Below are positions 16,163 to 27,388 of a DNA stretch of 64,000 nt, piece by piece. Source of the DNA: a bacterium (GTDB lineage: Bacteria; Armatimonadota; Fimbriimonadia; Fimbriimonadales; Fimbriimonadaceae); assembly GCA_027483535.1 (NCBI GenBank), contig JAIXUN010000002.1, positions 1,550,001 through 1,614,000 on the forward strand, written 5' to 3'. The notes under the pieces are model-generated. The model was not told where the DNA came from. It saw only the letters and a program-made list of their open reading frames with translations, and searched no databases. The stretch's first letter is position 1. Each line of letters begins with the position of its first letter. Both the position numbers and the translations under genes were made by a program.

Positions 16163-16776
16163 TTTCCGGGTTGAGTGACAAATCGGTCTCGATACTCGAC
16201 TACGGAATGGGGAATCTGCGCTCCGTTTCCAAAGCGTTTGAATCGCTTGGCGCCACGGTAACGATTGTGCACGAAGTTCCAAACTCCGGAAGACTGGTGA
16301 TTCCCGGCGTGGGCGCCTTTGGCGCGGCCATGGAAAAAATCGGGCCGTTGAAAGAGGCGATCGTCTCCTTTGCTTCCTCTGGGTATCCGCTGATGGGGAT
16401 TTGCCTGGGCCAGCAACTCCTTTTTGATACGAGTGAAGAGTTTGGGCACCACGAAGGGCTTGGTCTGGTCCCAGGCCAGGTGAGGTACTTCCACGATCTG
16501 CCCGCTGAAATGAAGGTGCCGCACATGGGATGGACTCCTATCCAGCCGGTGCAGGGCAGTCGACTCCTTGCTGGAGTCGAGCCGAACGATCACGTCTACT
16601 TCGTTCACTCTCTGTTCACCGCTTGCGAGGTCGAGAACGATATCGCCGCGCGGTGTACCTACGGTCTCGAATTCGCCGCTGCCGTGGAAAGAGAAAACGT
16701 CTGGGGCACGCAGTTTCACCCCGAAAAGAGCAGCGGGGTTGGCTTGCGAATATTGAGGAACTTTCTAGAATGCTGA
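16159..16776 (+). CDS. hisH: imidazole glycerol phosphate synthase, glutaminase subunit
   Basis: HisH releases ammonia from glutamine and channels it to HisF. The 205-residue class I glutamine amidotransferase has ILDYGMGNLRSV at the N-terminus, nucleophile Cys82 in GICLGQQLL, and the His-Glu pair in QFHPEKSS. The start is a TTG overlapping the hisB stop, with AAGGGA 8-10 bases upstream. A second TTG four codons later is equally possible. The 3' end overlaps hisA by 7 bases. hisF, its partner, is not in the window. Confidence 0.95.
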   Translation: MISGLSDKSVSILDYGMGNLRSVSKAFESLGATVTIVHEVPNSGRLVIPGVGAFGAAMEKIGPLKEAIVSFASSGYPLMGICLGQQLLFDTSEEFGHHEGLGLVPGQVRYFHDLPAEMKVPHMGWTPIQPVQGSRLLAGVEPNDHVYFVHSLFTACEVENDIAARCTYGLEFAAAVERENVWGTQFHPEKSSGVGLRILRNFLEC

Positions 16777-17486
16777 TTCTGCCCGCAATCGATCTTTTAG
16801 ATGGAAAGTGCGTTCGCCTATTGAAAGGCGACTACAGCCAGGTCACGGTTTATTCGGACTCGCCCGGGGACCAATCGGCAAAATTTAAAGAAGAGGGCGC
16901 CACCTTCTTGCACATCGTCGATCTGGACGGCGCAAAGTTAGGGAAGCCAACCAACGTAGATTCGGTCCGACAAATTGTTGAGGTCGGGCTTCCGATCGAG
17001 TTGGGTGGCGGCATTCGGACTCTTCAAGACATTGAAACAGTGCTTGGCCTCGGCGTTCACCGAGCCATCCTCGGAACCGCGTTGGTGAGAAATCCTGCCC
17101 TGCGTCAAGAAGCCTTTCGCCTTTTCGGCGGCCGGGTTGTGGCGGGCATCGATGCTCGAAACGGAAAGGTTGCGGTCGAAGGTTGGGAAGAGGAATCAAC
17201 CATCGACGCCTTTGAGTTTGCTCAACGGATTTTTGACGAAGGGTGCCGAACCGTGATCGCCACCGATATCGCCACCGATGGGACTCTCACGGGTCCGAAC
17301 CTAGAATTTCTCCAGCGCTTTACCACCATTTCGGGTCTTGGAGTTGTGGCGAGCGGGGGAGTTGGAACGATGCAAGACCTGGCTGCGATCAAGGCAATCG
17401 AGCCACCCGTGGAAGGGGCGATCGTTGGGAAAGCCATTTACGAGAGTCGATTTACGGTTAGGGAAGCCGTCAGCGCCTTTCAATAA
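16770..17486 (+). CDS. hisA: phosphoribosylformimino-5-aminoimidazole carboxamide ribotide isomerase
   Basis: HisA is the TIM-barrel isomerase acting just before the HisH/HisF step. From the ATG at 16770 it is 238 residues, starting MLILPAIDLLDGKCVRL as in the family. GGGIRT and SGGVGTMQDL are the two phosphate-binding loops. An in-frame start 240 bases upstream would add a tail made only of hisH read in another frame, so it is rejected. The ATG overlaps the hisH stop by 7 bases (ATGCTGA). This ends the hisB-hisH-hisA run. Confidence 0.96.
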   Translation: MLILPAIDLLDGKCVRLLKGDYSQVTVYSDSPGDQSAKFKEEGATFLHIVDLDGAKLGKPTNVDSVRQIVEVGLPIELGGGIRTLQDIETVLGLGVHRAILGTALVRNPALRQEAFRLFGGRVVAGIDARNGKVAVEGWEEESTIDAFEFAQRIFDEGCRTVIATDIATDGTLTGPNLEFLQRFTTISGLGVVASGGVGTMQDLAAIKAIEPPVEGAIVGKAIYESRFTVREAVSAFQ

Positions 17487-17553
17487 ATTGAAGCGAAGCG
17501 TAAAAAGCTGAATCTTTCTAGCCGGCCTACTTGTAAACTCTTCGAGAAACGCC

Positions 17554-17877
17554 ATGAACTTGAATTTTCTTCTTGCGGAACTTGGCCCAGAGATGATTGC
17601 CGTTTTCATCCCTGTGATTGCTCTGTGCATTCCAATTGTTGCAGTGCTGACGAAGCACCAGCAAAGAATGGCGGAGTTACTTCATGGGTCGCAGGGCGTG
17701 AATGTAGAGGAAACTCATCGCATGCGAAATGAGTTGAATCAGCTTCGTGACCTCGTGGCGCAACAGACAATCGCTCTGGACGATCTACGAAGTTCGATGC
17801 GATCGTTCGAAATGAACGCCTCGCAAACCGTCGTAGAGTCTTCTACTCGAGACCTTCAAAACCGCCTCGGATCGTAG
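17554..17877 (+). CDS. small membrane protein with C-terminal coiled coil
   Basis: A 107-residue protein of unknown function. One hydrophobic segment (about residues 10-32) is followed by basic residues (TKHQQR) and a charged helix with heptad-like spacing (about 55-85), so one membrane anchor with a cytoplasmic coiled coil is likely. The layout resembles PspB-like envelope stress proteins, but I see no diagnostic motif and do not assign it. The start is supported by AGAAACGCC before the ATG. It is followed by two hairpins and a terminator and stands alone between hisA and rpoB. Confidence 0.7.
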   Translation: MNLNFLLAELGPEMIAVFIPVIALCIPIVAVLTKHQQRMAELLHGSQGVNVEETHRMRNELNQLRDLVAQQTIALDDLRSSMRSFEMNASQTVVESSTRDLQNRLGS

Positions 17878-17927
17878 AGAAATCTCGTCAGCCAGGTTCG
17901 GTTGACGAGAAAATGCTAAAAAAGGGC

Positions 17928-17956
17928 AAGTCTGGTTATCAAACCGGGACTTTTTT
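17928..17956 (+). terminator. terminator before rpoB
   Basis: AAGTC-GGTT pairs with AACC-GACTT across a small internal bulge and runs into TTTTTT. A second hairpin (TCTCGTCA / TGACGAGA, 17883-17910) directly after the small membrane protein gene precedes it. Together they insulate rpoB from upstream transcription. Confidence 0.75.
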
Positions 17957-17969
17957 AAAACACTTGTCC

Positions 17970-17975
17970 TATAAT
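17970..17975 (+). promoter_or_regulatory. rpoB: -10 element of the probable rpoB promoter
   Basis: A perfect TATAAT lies 14 bases after the upstream terminator and about 65 bases before the chosen rpoB start. No good -35 hexamer sits 16-18 bases upstream (GGACTT is the nearest), so the promoter may rely on the -10 region or an activator. Confidence 0.55.
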
Positions 17976-18040
17976 GTTGCCCTTTTGCGCCATGTGTGGG
18001 TATGGTGAATGTTCCGCAACGTATCCCTTCCGGAGCATTA

Positions 18041-21000
18041 ATGAGAGTTATCCAGGCGTCTGCTAAGCGAATCGGTCGATATCTCGAAGTTCCCAACCTA
18101 ATCGAACTCCAACTCAACTCCTACCGCTGGTTTCTCGAAGAGGGTCTTCCCGAGCTCTTTACCACCTTCAGTCCAATCTACGACTTCACGCAAACCAACT
18201 TCATCGAGTTGGTGAACTTCTCGCTTGGCGAGCCGAAGTATTCCCTTCAGGAGTGTCGTGACCGCGACATGACGTTCGAGGCGCCGATCAAGGCGATCGT
18301 TCGGTTTGGAGGCAAGGATCGAGAGGTTATCGAGTCTGAGGTCTATCTGGGCGACCTGCCCCTGATGACCGACAAAGGAACTTTCATCATCAACGGGCGA
18401 GAGCGAGTTATCGTCTCGCAGTTGAGCCGATCTCCGGGTCTGTACTTCGAAGAGGGTGTTGACTCTTCGATGCAAGTCATCGTTTCGGCACGAGTTATTC
18501 CGAACGAAGGACCCTGGTTGGAAGTCGAGTCCGACTCGAACTTGGTTGTCCGAACTCAAATCAGCCAAACCAAGAAGCTTCCGATCACTCAGCTTGTGAA
18601 GGCTCTCTATGCCTTCTATATGGTTGACGAGCGCGGCAACGTCAAGACCGACGGTCGTGGCGCGGTGCCCCGGAAGTTGATCGACGCCGTTGGTAAGAAG
18701 ACGGTTGAAAAGGTTATCGACCAGTCGACTGGTGAAGTGATCGTTGATGTCAATACGGTCATCACTGCCGAATTCGTCAATCGATTGGCTCCTGAGCAAA
18801 AGGAACTCTCCGTACTCTGCGCAACCCCGCTGAGCACGAACGAAGAGATCATCACGGCTCTTTCCAAGATCGTCACGCTAGAGAATCCGACCGCAGACGA
18901 TTTGGTCGGCAAGCGAGTCCTGGAAGATATCAAGGACGGCGACGAACTGGTGATTGCAGCCGGATCCAAGATCGAGCGCGAGACGGCGAAGAAGATCGAG
19001 TCGATGGCACTTGGAGTGGTCACGGTCCGAGACGTGCCGCCTCTCGTTGAGGCAACGCTTGAGGCAGACCCCACGAACAACGCTCGTGAGGCTCTTCTCG
19101 ACATCTACAAGCGGATGCGACCGGGTGAGGCGGCAAATGAAGATGCTGCCAAGCAACTCGTTTACGGCCTCTTCTTCGATACTCGCCGATATGACCTCGG
19201 AAAGGTCGGTCGACGATTCTTGAACCACAAGCTCGGCGTCGATATTCCTTTGCGTGTTCGAAACCTGACCGCGGAGGACCTTGCTCAGATGATGATCGCC
19301 ATGCGACCGTATCTCGAGCGAGAATCGGAGCGAGACGACATCGACGACCTTAAGAACAAGCGCGTTCGCTCGGTTGGAGAGTTGCTCCAGTCCCAATTGC
19401 GACTTGGTTTCGTTCGTATGGAGAAGGTCGCTCGAGAGCGAATGACGTCCAGCGATCAAGAGAACCTTTTGCCGGGCATCATCCTCTCGGTTAAGCCGAT
19501 CAGTGCGTCCATCAAGAGCTTCTTCAGCAGCAACCAGCTGTCGACGTTCATGGATCAAACGAACCCGCTTTCTGAGATCACGAACAAGCGACGTCTTTCG
19601 TCTCTTGGACCGGGTGGTCTTCAGCGAAACAGCGCCAAGCTGGAAGTCCGCGACGTTCACCGATCGCACTACGGCCGGATTTGTCCGATTGAAACGCCTG
19701 AAGGTCCGAACATTGGTCTTATCTCGCAGCTAACGACTCACGCACGAGTTGACGAGTTCGGCTTCATCATGACGCCGTATCGATTCGTGAAGGACGGTTA
19801 CGTTTCTGACGATATCGTCTACCTAACCGCCCAGGAAGAGTCGGGCATTCTTGTTGCCCCGGCAGACGTTACGACGGACGAAAACGGATTCATCACGACT
19901 GAGCGCGTCCAAGTTCGATGTGCGGGTGGTGACGTTCAAGGCGCAAGCTATCCGACGGTGCCTCGTGGCCAGATCAAGTACATGGACGTTGCTCCGGTGC
20001 AGATCATCTCGGTCGCTACCGCGTTGATTCCGTTCCTTGAAAACGACGACGCGAACCGTGCGCTGATGGGCGCCAACATGCAACGACAGGCAGTTCCGTG
20101 TCTTCGATCCGACAAGCCGCTTGTTGGAACGGGTTACGAGCGAGTCGCGGCGGTTGACTCCGGTGCGGCCGTTGTTGCACGAGCGAACGGCACGGTCGAG
20201 TACGTCACGGCTGAAGAGATTCGAGTTCGAAAGGACGACGGGACGCTCGATGTCTATCCGCTGATGCACCTGGTGCAGAGCAACAAGTCGACCTGTTTCA
20301 CCCAGCGCCCGGTTATCGACCTTGGTCAGTACGTCGTCAAGGGCGACGCACTTGCCGACGGTCCGTGCGTTGATAACGCCGAACTGGCCCTTGGTAAGAA
20401 CGTGCTTGTCGCGTTTATGCCGTGGAACGGTTACAACTACGAAGACGCTATTCTGATCAGCGAGCGCATGGTGAAGGATGACGTTTACACGTCTATCCAC
20501 ATCGAGCGATACGAGACGGAAGCAGTCGACACCAAGCTTGGACCGGAAGAAGTCACTCGAGACATTCCAAACGTCGGAGAGGACGCCCTTAAGGACCTCG
20601 ACGAGAACGGAATCATCCGAGTCGGAGCCGAAGTTCGACCTGAAGACATCCTTGTCGGAAAGGTCGCACCTAAGGGTCAGGTCGAAATGACCGCTGAAGA
20701 GCGGCTCATCATTGCCATCTTCGGTAAGAAGGCGGAAGAGACTCGCGACGTATCGCTTCGGTTGCCGCACGGTGAAAAGGGAACGGTTGTTGACGTTAAG
20801 GTCTTCAGCCGATACAAGTACCTCTCGCCTTCGATCAACTACGTCTATAAGGAATCCAAGAAGCGCGATCGTCTGATCTGCGACCGAACGGATGAGCCGT
20901 TGCTCCAAATTCCGGGAGACGAGTTGCCGGCAGGCACCAACATGACCGTCCAGGTTTACGTTGCCCAAAAGCGAAAGCTGATGGTGGGTGACAAGATGGC

Positions 21001-22087
21001 TGGACGCCACGGAAACAAGGGAGTTATCTCCAAGGTTCTTCCGGTTGAGGACATGCCGTTCCTTGCTGACGGAACTCCGGTGGACATCGTTCTGAACCCG
21101 CTAGGTGTTCCGAGCCGGATGAACATTGGCCAGATTCTTGAAACGCACCTTGGCTACGTTGGTCGACACCTGGGTGTCGAATACAAGTGTCCCGCTTTCG
21201 AGGGTGCTTCCGAGCATGAAGTTCTCGTTGAGATGGAGCGACTTGCAGAGCACCTGCGACGCCAAGTTTTGGGTGCTTACATCAAGACCGAACTCTTCTT
21301 GCCAATCAACTTTACGAAGGAAGATTCGCTTGCCGATATGATGGGCAAGGTCGAAGCTAAGCTTCGAACTCTTGGCGAAAACGGTCTGGAGCGAGTGAGC
21401 CGAATCCTGAACGCAGCACCGGTGAAGACCGTTGCCGAGCTCTCCGAAGTTGATCTTGAAGAGTGGACGCCGGAAGAAATTGAAGGCGAGTCTGAGGAAG
21501 CAGCGTTTGCCGCGCCGGATGCGCACTACGCCGATCTTCTTGAGCGAATTCGAAAGAACACGTTTGAGCGAGCAGGTATCGATCCTAACACCTGTAAGTC
21601 TTTGGTGCGAGATGGTCTGACGGGCGACAAGGTTCCGAACCCGATCACGGTTGGAGTCATCTACATGCTCAAGCTCGAGCACTTGGTCGACGAGAAGATC
21701 CACGCTCGATCGATTGGACCGTACTCGCTTGTTACTCAACAGCCGTTGGGTGGTAAAGCGCAGTTTGGTGGTCAGCGATTTGGTGAAATGGAAGTGTGGG
21801 CACTCGAAGCATACGGTGCCGCATACACCCTCCAAGAGCTCTTGACCATCAAGTCCGACGACGTCATGGGTCGTGTTCGAGCCTACGAAAGCATCGTGAA
21901 GGGCGAGAACATTGCCGAGCCAGGAATTCCGGAGTCGTTCAAGATTCTGGTGAATGAGCTCCGGTCGCTCGGTCTTAAGGTCGCTGTAGAAGACGCAAAG
22001 GGCAAGGAATTGCCTCTCCGAGATCTCGATGAGCTCGGTGGTGGCGACGATATGCGACTCGCACGATCCGTCGGATTCTTCAATTAA
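18041..22087 (+). CDS. rpoB: DNA-directed RNA polymerase beta subunit
   Basis: The beta subunit forms one pincer of RNA polymerase and the rifampicin pocket. From the ATG at 18041, chosen because GGAG sits 5 bases upstream, it has 1348 residues; in-frame ATG 18002 and GTG 17996 are alternatives. Conserved segments are [43 protein letters not shown] and the C-terminal [24 protein letters not shown]. It is longer than the B. subtilis protein mainly because of an insertion at about residues 220-340, where E. coli has its SI1/beta-i4 insertion. In the rifampicin region Thr502 and Asn515 replace the residues equivalent to E. coli Gln513 and His526. Confidence 0.98.
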   Translation: MRVIQASAKRIGRYLEVPNLIELQLNSYRWFLEEGLPELFTTFSPIYDFTQTNFIELVNFSLGEPKYSLQECRDRDMTFEAPIKAIVRFGGKDREVIESEVYLGDLPLMTDKGTFIINGRERVIVSQLSRSPGLYFEEGVDSSMQVIVSARVIPNEGPWLEVESDSNLVVRTQISQTKKLPITQLVKALYAFYMVDERGNVKTDGRGAVPRKLIDAVGKKTVEKVIDQSTGEVIVDVNTVITAEFVNRLAPEQKELSVLCATPLSTNEEIITALSKIVTLENPTADDLVGKRVLEDIKDGDELVIAAGSKIERETAKKIESMALGVVTVRDVPPLVEATLEADPTNNAREALLDIYKRMRPGEAANEDAAKQLVYGLFFDTRRYDLGKVGRRFLNHKLGVDIPLRVRNLTAEDLAQMMIAMRPYLERESERDDIDDLKNKRVRSVGELLQSQLRLGFVRMEKVARERMTSSDQENLLPGIILSVKPISASIKSFFSSNQLSTFMDQTNPLSEITNKRRLSSLGPGGLQRNSAKLEVRDVHRSHYGRICPIETPEGPNIGLISQLTTHARVDEFGFIMTPYRFVKDGYVSDDIVYLTAQEESGILVAPADVTTDENGFITTERVQVRCAGGDVQGASYPTVPRGQIKYMDVAPVQIISVATALIPFLENDDANRALMGANMQRQAVPCLRSDKPLVGTGYERVAAVDSGAAVVARANGTVEYVTAEEIRVRKDDGTLDVYPLMHLVQSNKSTCFTQRPVIDLGQYVVKGDALADGPCVDNAELALGKNVLVAFMPWNGYNYEDAILISERMVKDDVYTSIHIERYETEAVDTKLGPEEVTRDIPNVGEDALKDLDENGIIRVGAEVRPEDILVGKVAPKGQVEMTAEERLIIAIFGKKAEETRDVSLRLPHGEKGTVVDVKVFSRYKYLSPSINYVYKESKKRDRLICDRTDEPLLQIPGDELPAGTNMTVQVYVAQKRKLMVGDKMAGRHGNKGVISKVLPVEDMPFLADGTPVDIVLNPLGVPSRMNIGQILETHLGYVGRHLGVEYKCPAFEGASEHEVLVEMERLAEHLRRQVLGAYIKTELFLPINFTKEDSLADMMGKVEAKLRTLGENGLERVSRILNAAPVKTVAELSEVDLEEWTPEEIEGESEEAAFAAPDAHYADLLERIRKNTFERAGIDPNTCKSLVRDGLTGDKVPNPITVGVIYMLKLEHLVDEKIHARSIGPYSLVTQQPLGGKAQFGGQRFGEMEVWALEAYGAAYTLQELLTIKSDDVMGRVRAYESIVKGENIAEPGIPESFKILVNELRSLGLKVAVEDAKGKELPLRDLDELGGGDDMRLARSVGFFN

Positions 22088-22092
22088 TCCCC

Positions 22093-22126
22093 TTCTGCCT
22101 TCTTAGCTAATGCTGAGAAGGCAGAA
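22093..22126 (+). promoter_or_regulatory. strong intercistronic hairpin between rpoB and rpoC
   Basis: A 15-bp stem with a single G-U pair (TTCTGCCTTCTTAGC / GCTGAGAAGGCAGAA) is closed by a TAAT loop, 5 bases after the rpoB stop codon. No T run follows. It is more likely an RNA processing or stability element, or a partial attenuator, than a full terminator, since rpoC needs read-through. Confidence 0.65.
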
Positions 22127-22167
22127 CCAACCCAAACAGTTTCACAAGGAAAGCAACAAGGAGATAC

Positions 22168-25100
22168 ATGGCAGACGCAAGCCTGTTCGACAAAATTAAG
22201 ATTGGAATCGCAAGCTCGGAAGAGATCGGTGGTTGGTCCCACGGGGAAGTAAAGAAACCGGAGACGATTAACTATCGAACCTTCAAGCCAGAGCGCGATG
22301 GTCTGTTCTGCGAGCGCATTTTTGGTCCGGTAAAGGACTGGGAATGCTCCTGTGGACGCTACAAGAAGATCAAGTACAAGGGCATCGTTTGTGAGCGATG
22401 TGGCGTCGAGGTCACTCGAAGCAAAGTGCGCCGTGAGCGCATGGGCCACGTGGACCTTGCTGCGCCCGTTTGCCACATTTGGTACCTAAAGGGTGTTCCG
22501 TCGCCCCTCTCGCTGGTCTTGGACATTTCTCCCCGACTTCTCGAGAAGGTCATTTACTTTGCTAGCTTCATCATCATCGACATCGATCAAGAGAAGATTC
22601 AAGAGAAGCTTCCTGCCATTCGAGATGCGGTTGAAGTAGAGAAGCGATACCTCCAGGGCGCCATGCGCGAACTCGAGGAAGAATCCTTCAATCGACTTGC
22701 AGAAGACTTCAAGTCCAACCGAGATGAGTACGACGAGACTTACGTTCGAGAGCGAGCCAAGGCCGTTAACGACCGAATCAAGGCCGAGTATCGCGACATG
22801 GATGATCGGCTTAAGGACCTCGACCTTGCGGTTGAAATTCTTGGCAAACTCGAGAAAGATCAGCTGATCGACGAGGACAAGTATCGAGCCGTTTCGAAGC
22901 TGCTGGACAGCGTTGGAATGCGCATGAACGAGGACCTTCGACCGCTGGTTCGCGCCAACATTGGCGCTGAAGCGATCAAGGAACTTCTTCTCCGCGTCGA
23001 CCTCGAAGCCCTTGCTCGCCGAATGCGACAAGAGATCGTGATGACGACCTCGCAAAAGCGAGCGCGTGCGATCAAGCGACTTGAGGTTACCGAGGCTCTC
23101 ATTTCCAGCCGATCTCGCCCCGAGTGGATGATCCTGGACGTGATTCCGGTCATTTCGCCTGAGCTTCGACCGATGGTCCAGCTCGATGGTGGTCGATTTG
23201 CGACCTCCGACCTTAACGACCTTTACCGACGAATCATCAACCGAAATAACCGGTTGAAGAAGATCATCGAGATCCACGCTCCGGAATCGATCATCAACCA
23301 CGAGAAGCGACTTCTGCAAGAAGCCGTTGATGCGTTGATCGATAACGGTCGCCGTGCTCGCCCGGTTGTAGGTTCGAACAGCCGCCCGCTCAAGTCCCTT
23401 TCGGACATGTTGAAGGGTAAGGAAGGCCGATTCCGAAAGAACCTTCTTGGTAAGCGGGTCGACTACTCCGGTCGTTCGGTTATCGTTGTTGGTCCGCACC
23501 TTAAGTTGCACCAATGCGGCATCCCGAAGGAGATGGCACTCGAGCTGTTCAAGCCGTTTGTCATGAAGACGCTGGTTGAGAAGCGCATCACGCAGAACAT
23601 CAAGACTGCGAAGCGAATGATCGACCGAATGCACCCGGCGGTTTGGGACGGACTCGAAGAGGTCATTAAGGAGCACCCGGTTCTTCTGAACCGTGCGCCT
23701 ACGCTGCACCGACTTGGTATCCAGGCGTTCGAGCCGATCCTTGTGGACGGTAAGGCGCTTCAGATTCACCCGCTCGTTTGTGCGATGTATAACGCGGACT
23801 TCGACGGCGACCAGATGGCGGTTCACGTACCGCTTTCTTCGGAAGCTCAGTCGGAAGCCCGAGTTCTCATGCTCTCCACCCAGAACTTGTTCTCGCCTGC
23901 AGATGGTCGTCCGACCTGTGCGCCGGTGCAAGACATCGTTCTTGGTAACTACGCGCTCACCTTCATCTCTAAGGAAGGCCGAGCTCGACTGGAAGAGGCG
24001 GTTGCCAAGCACAAGGATGATCAAGCCAACAATCCGCACCCGCGTATTTTTGGTAACCCTTCTGAGGTGTTCTTCAACTTTGAGAGTCCGGGAATTGCCG
24101 AGCGACTTCACTTGAACGAGCTCGTTCACGTTCGCCTTCGACGCCCGATCTTCCGACCGGATACCGAAGTAGCATTCCGCGACCAAGCAACCGGTCAGGA
24201 ATACGAAAAGGTAAAGACGGTCGATGAAGATGGCAACGAGTTCGAAGAACTGAAGCCGCTGGAGATGGAATACGAAGAAGTGATCCGAACGGCAACGCCG
24301 GGTCAGTTGTACTTCCACCAGATCCTGCCGTATCCGCTTCGACATGCCGACGAGACCCTGAACCTTGAGTTGGGCAAGAAGGCGCTGTCGGAGATCATTC
24401 TCACCGTTCACCGCCGATCCGGCGTGGGCGCAACGATCAAGTTCTTGGATGACATCAAGGACCTCGGCTTCCGCTGGGCAACTCGATACGGCCTTACCGT
24501 TGCGATCACTGACATGGACCCGCCCGAGCGACGAGAGGAATTGATCAAGGAAGCGGACGACCAGTCCAACAAGATCCTTGCTCAGTACCGACGAGGAATG
24601 CTTGCGTTTAACGAAATGCAGCAGAGCCTTACCCGTCTGTGGCAGGAAACTTATAACCGCGTGGGTGAAGAAATCATGCTTGGTCTCAAGCAGTTCAACC
24701 CGCTTAGCATCACCACCGTTTCCGGTGCTCGTGGTTCCATTAAGCAGCTTGCACAGCTGTCTGGAATGCGCGGCTTGATGCTTAACCAGTTCAACGAAAC
24801 GATCTACGAACTTCCGGTTAAGAGCTCGTTCCACAAGGGTCTAACGATGTTGGAATACTTCGTGACCACCCACGGTGCTCGTAAGGGTCTGGCAGACACC
24901 GCTCTCCGTACTGCGGACGCGGGTTACTTGACTCGACGTCTTTGCGACGTCGCTCAAGACGTGATCGTGAAGTCGCAAGACTGCGGCACCACCGAAGGCG
25001 TTCTTGCGCACCGAGTGGTTAGCCAAGGCGAGCCGATCGAGCCGATCACTGATCGAGTAGTCGGTCGGGTTTCCCTCAAGGTTATCACCGATCCGGACAC

Positions 25101-26895
25101 GGGTGAATTCCTGACGACCTATCAAGAGCCAATTTCGAAGGATCGCGCGAAGCGAATCAACGAAGTTGAAAAGCGGTTCTACGCGGAGGTTGCAAACCTA
25201 TCCGACGCGGAGAAGGAAGTCATCCATGCCCGGTATAAGGAGTTCGGCTTCGACGTCAACGAGCACGGTCAACTCTGTGTCTTCGTTCGATCGCCGCTGA
25301 CCTGCGAACTCGAGCAAGGAATCTGCGCCAAGTGCTACGGATTCGACATGTCCTCTGGACGACTCGTCGAAGTAGGCGTTGCGGTTGGAATCATCGCCGC
25401 ACAGTCGATTGGTGAGCCTGGAACGCAGCTTACGATGCGTACGTTCCACACCGGAGGTGTTGCAGGTTCGGCTACGATTGCTCGTACGAACCAGTATAAG
25501 ACCGGTAAGTTCATCCGACAGTTCATGGAGGACTTCGCCGCTGCAACGGACACCGACCTTAAGGCGTTCGACCCGACGAAGTTGATTGAAACGCAAGAGA
25601 CGATCATCAAGTCGTTGTTCAACAACCGAGAAATCGCTCCGTTGACGATCAACGAAGAGATCGAGCCTGTTGTGCCGACGAAGAAGAAGTCCGACCGGAT
25701 CACGAAAGCCTCCATCAAGGCGGCAGAGAAGTTGGATAACGACTCGCGAAAGCTCTGGGAGCGTTCACGAAAGACGTTCTTCTATTCCTGGACGGGTGAA
25801 TCCAGCGGTATCGTCCGTGTTGAAGAAATCTTCGAAGCACGACGACAACCTCGTGGTAAGGCGATTATCTGTCCGGTAAGCGGAATCGTTAAGGACATCC
25901 GAGAGTCGAGCTTTGGCCGATTCGTGGTTGTCGAAGCCGAAGTTCAGGCAACGACCCCGCTTAAGGATGCGTACATCAGCGACCACCAATCGTGGGCGAA
26001 GAACGGCAACGGAGAATACGATGCCGCCCTTCAAAAGACGGTTGGTCAAAAGCTCACCGCCGCGACGATCGCAGCCCTTCGAAAGGCCGAGATCGAGACG
26101 GTTCGAGTGCTGTACCCGATCCTCGTCCCGCCGCTTGGTAACTTGCCGGTGAAGGTCGATGGAAAGGTCATCAAGGGCGACCCGCTCACGGAAGGTCCTC
26201 GAGATCCACACGAGGTTCTTGAGCTTGCCGGTGCAGCCGCTGTTAACGACTACTTCATCGAAAACCTGCAAAGCGTTTACAAATCGCAAGGCGTTGACAT
26301 CAACGACAAGCACATCGAAGTGATCATTCGCCAGATGCTGCGAAAGCGACAGGTGAAGGAGCCGGGCGACACGCCGTTCTTGCCAGGACAAATCGTCGAC
26401 CGATTCACCTTCCAACGCGCCAACGAGCAAGTTAAGGAAGCTCTGCGAGCAGGTAAGAAGATCAAGTATGTCGATCCTGTCACGGGTGAGAATGTTGAGC
26501 GTGATCCGAAGGAAGCCACTGGAACGTGGATTCTTCTTGGTATCACCGAAGCATCGCTTGCAACGGACTCGTTCCTTTCGGCAGCTTCGTTCCAAAAGAC
26601 GACCCGCGTCCTTACCGATGCGGCCGTTCGAGGAAAGAAGGACATTCTTGCCGGTCTGAAGGAGAACGTCATCCTCGGTCGACTCATCCCGGCAGGTACG
26701 GGTGTGAAGCAGTATCGAGAAATTCAGGTGGACGCTCAGCGATCCGCTTGGATGGAGCAGTCGCTCACCGCTCTTGTGGAAGCAGACGATATGGACCTGG
26801 ATGGAGATCTAGACGATCTCGACTTCCCGTCCTTGGCGGACATGGCCTCTAACGAGGTCGATCTGGACGCTGACTTCGGCGAAGAAGAAATCTAA
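22168..26895 (+). CDS. rpoC: DNA-directed RNA polymerase beta' subunit
   Basis: This catalytic subunit of 1575 residues has [15 protein letters not shown] with the three Mg-binding aspartates (about residue 540). The N-terminal zinc ribbon reads CSCGRYKK...CERCG. The second zinc site is formed by the CGTTEG cysteine and [13 protein letters not shown]. The bridge-helix/trigger-loop region includes [19 protein letters not shown] and [22 protein letters not shown]. The C-terminus is very acidic (aspartate-rich from about residue 1540). AAGGAGATAC before the ATG is a strong ribosome binding site. It is co-transcribed with rpoB across an 80-base gap containing a hairpin. Confidence 0.98.
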   Translation: MADASLFDKIKIGIASSEEIGGWSHGEVKKPETINYRTFKPERDGLFCERIFGPVKDWECSCGRYKKIKYKGIVCERCGVEVTRSKVRRERMGHVDLAAPVCHIWYLKGVPSPLSLVLDISPRLLEKVIYFASFIIIDIDQEKIQEKLPAIRDAVEVEKRYLQGAMRELEEESFNRLAEDFKSNRDEYDETYVRERAKAVNDRIKAEYRDMDDRLKDLDLAVEILGKLEKDQLIDEDKYRAVSKLLDSVGMRMNEDLRPLVRANIGAEAIKELLLRVDLEALARRMRQEIVMTTSQKRARAIKRLEVTEALISSRSRPEWMILDVIPVISPELRPMVQLDGGRFATSDLNDLYRRIINRNNRLKKIIEIHAPESIINHEKRLLQEAVDALIDNGRRARPVVGSNSRPLKSLSDMLKGKEGRFRKNLLGKRVDYSGRSVIVVGPHLKLHQCGIPKEMALELFKPFVMKTLVEKRITQNIKTAKRMIDRMHPAVWDGLEEVIKEHPVLLNRAPTLHRLGIQAFEPILVDGKALQIHPLVCAMYNADFDGDQMAVHVPLSSEAQSEARVLMLSTQNLFSPADGRPTCAPVQDIVLGNYALTFISKEGRARLEEAVAKHKDDQANNPHPRIFGNPSEVFFNFESPGIAERLHLNELVHVRLRRPIFRPDTEVAFRDQATGQEYEKVKTVDEDGNEFEELKPLEMEYEEVIRTATPGQLYFHQILPYPLRHADETLNLELGKKALSEIILTVHRRSGVGATIKFLDDIKDLGFRWATRYGLTVAITDMDPPERREELIKEADDQSNKILAQYRRGMLAFNEMQQSLTRLWQETYNRVGEEIMLGLKQFNPLSITTVSGARGSIKQLAQLSGMRGLMLNQFNETIYELPVKSSFHKGLTMLEYFVTTHGARKGLADTALRTADAGYLTRRLCDVAQDVIVKSQDCGTTEGVLAHRVVSQGEPIEPITDRVVGRVSLKVITDPDTGEFLTTYQEPISKDRAKRINEVEKRFYAEVANLSDAEKEVIHARYKEFGFDVNEHGQLCVFVRSPLTCELEQGICAKCYGFDMSSGRLVEVGVAVGIIAAQSIGEPGTQLTMRTFHTGGVAGSATIARTNQYKTGKFIRQFMEDFAAATDTDLKAFDPTKLIETQETIIKSLFNNREIAPLTINEEIEPVVPTKKKSDRITKASIKAAEKLDNDSRKLWERSRKTFFYSWTGESSGIVRVEEIFEARRQPRGKAIICPVSGIVKDIRESSFGRFVVVEAEVQATTPLKDAYISDHQSWAKNGNGEYDAALQKTVGQKLTAATIAALRKAEIETVRVLYPILVPPLGNLPVKVDGKVIKGDPLTEGPRDPHEVLELAGAAAVNDYFIENLQSVYKSQGVDINDKHIEVIIRQMLRKRQVKEPGDTPFLPGQIVDRFTFQRANEQVKEALRAGKKIKYVDPVTGENVERDPKEATGTWILLGITEASLATDSFLSAASFQKTTRVLTDAAVRGKKDILAGLKENVILGRLIPAGTGVKQYREIQVDAQRSAWMEQSLTALVEADDMDLDGDLDDLDFPSLADMASNEVDLDADFGEEEI

Positions 26896-26915
26896 GGGAC
26901 TCGCCAGTCAAAAAG

Positions 26916-26952
26916 AGAAAGGGTCGGAAGTATTCCTTCCGACCCTTTTCTA
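26916..26952. terminator. bidirectional terminator between rpoC and hspR
   Basis: AAAGGGTCGGAAG / CTTCCGACCCTTT is a near-perfect 13-bp stem with a 5-base loop. It is preceded by AAAAAGAG and followed by TCTATTTG, so it can end both rpoC and the convergent dnaJ-hspR transcript. Confidence 0.9.
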
Positions 26953-26983
26953 TTTGTGAACCGCAGATTCACGATGGCGAGCT

Positions 26984-27388
26984 TTACAGGTCGGTTTTCG
27001 GTCGCACCTTCAGGTTTGGAATGGGGAGCAATGATTCGTCGCGGCGAATCGGCATATTGGAGTTCACGAACATCGACTGGAGTCGCCGTTCCGCTTCCGC
27101 AACGTAGTCGGTCATTTGCGTTTCGAAATCTCGGCGCATGTCTTCCATGTCGTCGAGCAACTTCAGGATGATCTCGACTCCGGCCAGATTGACCCCCAGT
27201 TCTTGCGTCAGGCGCTGAATTCGCCGCACACGCTGAATGTCCCACTCCGAGTAGAGGCGATTCTTAGCGCCAACTCGCGATGGCACCACTAAACCCAGGC
27301 GCTCGTACTGCCGGAGCGTTTGAGGATGGACGCCGCATAGCTGAGCCGCGACACCGATCATGTAGACGCCCTGCTGTTCGTTTCTCAT
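26984..27388 (-). CDS. hspR: HspR-like MerR-family heat-shock repressor
   Basis: A 134-residue transcription regulator with a MerR-type winged helix at the N-terminus ([30 protein letters not shown]) followed by [16 protein letters not shown] and a dimerisation coiled coil (about residues 65-105). [13 protein letters not shown] is the HspR signature. HspR binds HAIR inverted repeats and represses chaperone genes, often helped by DnaK. Its start overlaps the stop of the upstream J-protein gene by four bases, so the two form one operon. A HAIR-like operator sits upstream of that operon, implying autoregulation. Confidence 0.9.
   Translation of the reverse strand: MRNEQQGVYMIGVAAQLCGVHPQTLRQYERLGLVVPSRVGAKNRLYSEWDIQRVRRIQRLTQELGVNLAGVEIILKLLDDMEDMRRDFETQMTDYVAEAERRLQSMFVNSNMPIRRDESLLPIPNLKVRPKTDL

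Noticed and set aside
16530-16769. Upstream in-frame extension of hisA
   Set aside because: The extra 80 codons only read hisH in another frame. The ATG at 16770 gives the exact family N-terminus and a normal length.
22486-24834. Very long open frame (about 780 codons) on the minus strand within rpoC, with others inside rpoB
   Set aside because: The frame is opposite a gene with unmistakable RpoC motifs. It is rich in Arg, Val and Leu as expected from reading CGA/GAC-rich codons backwards, and it has no ribosome binding site or domain.
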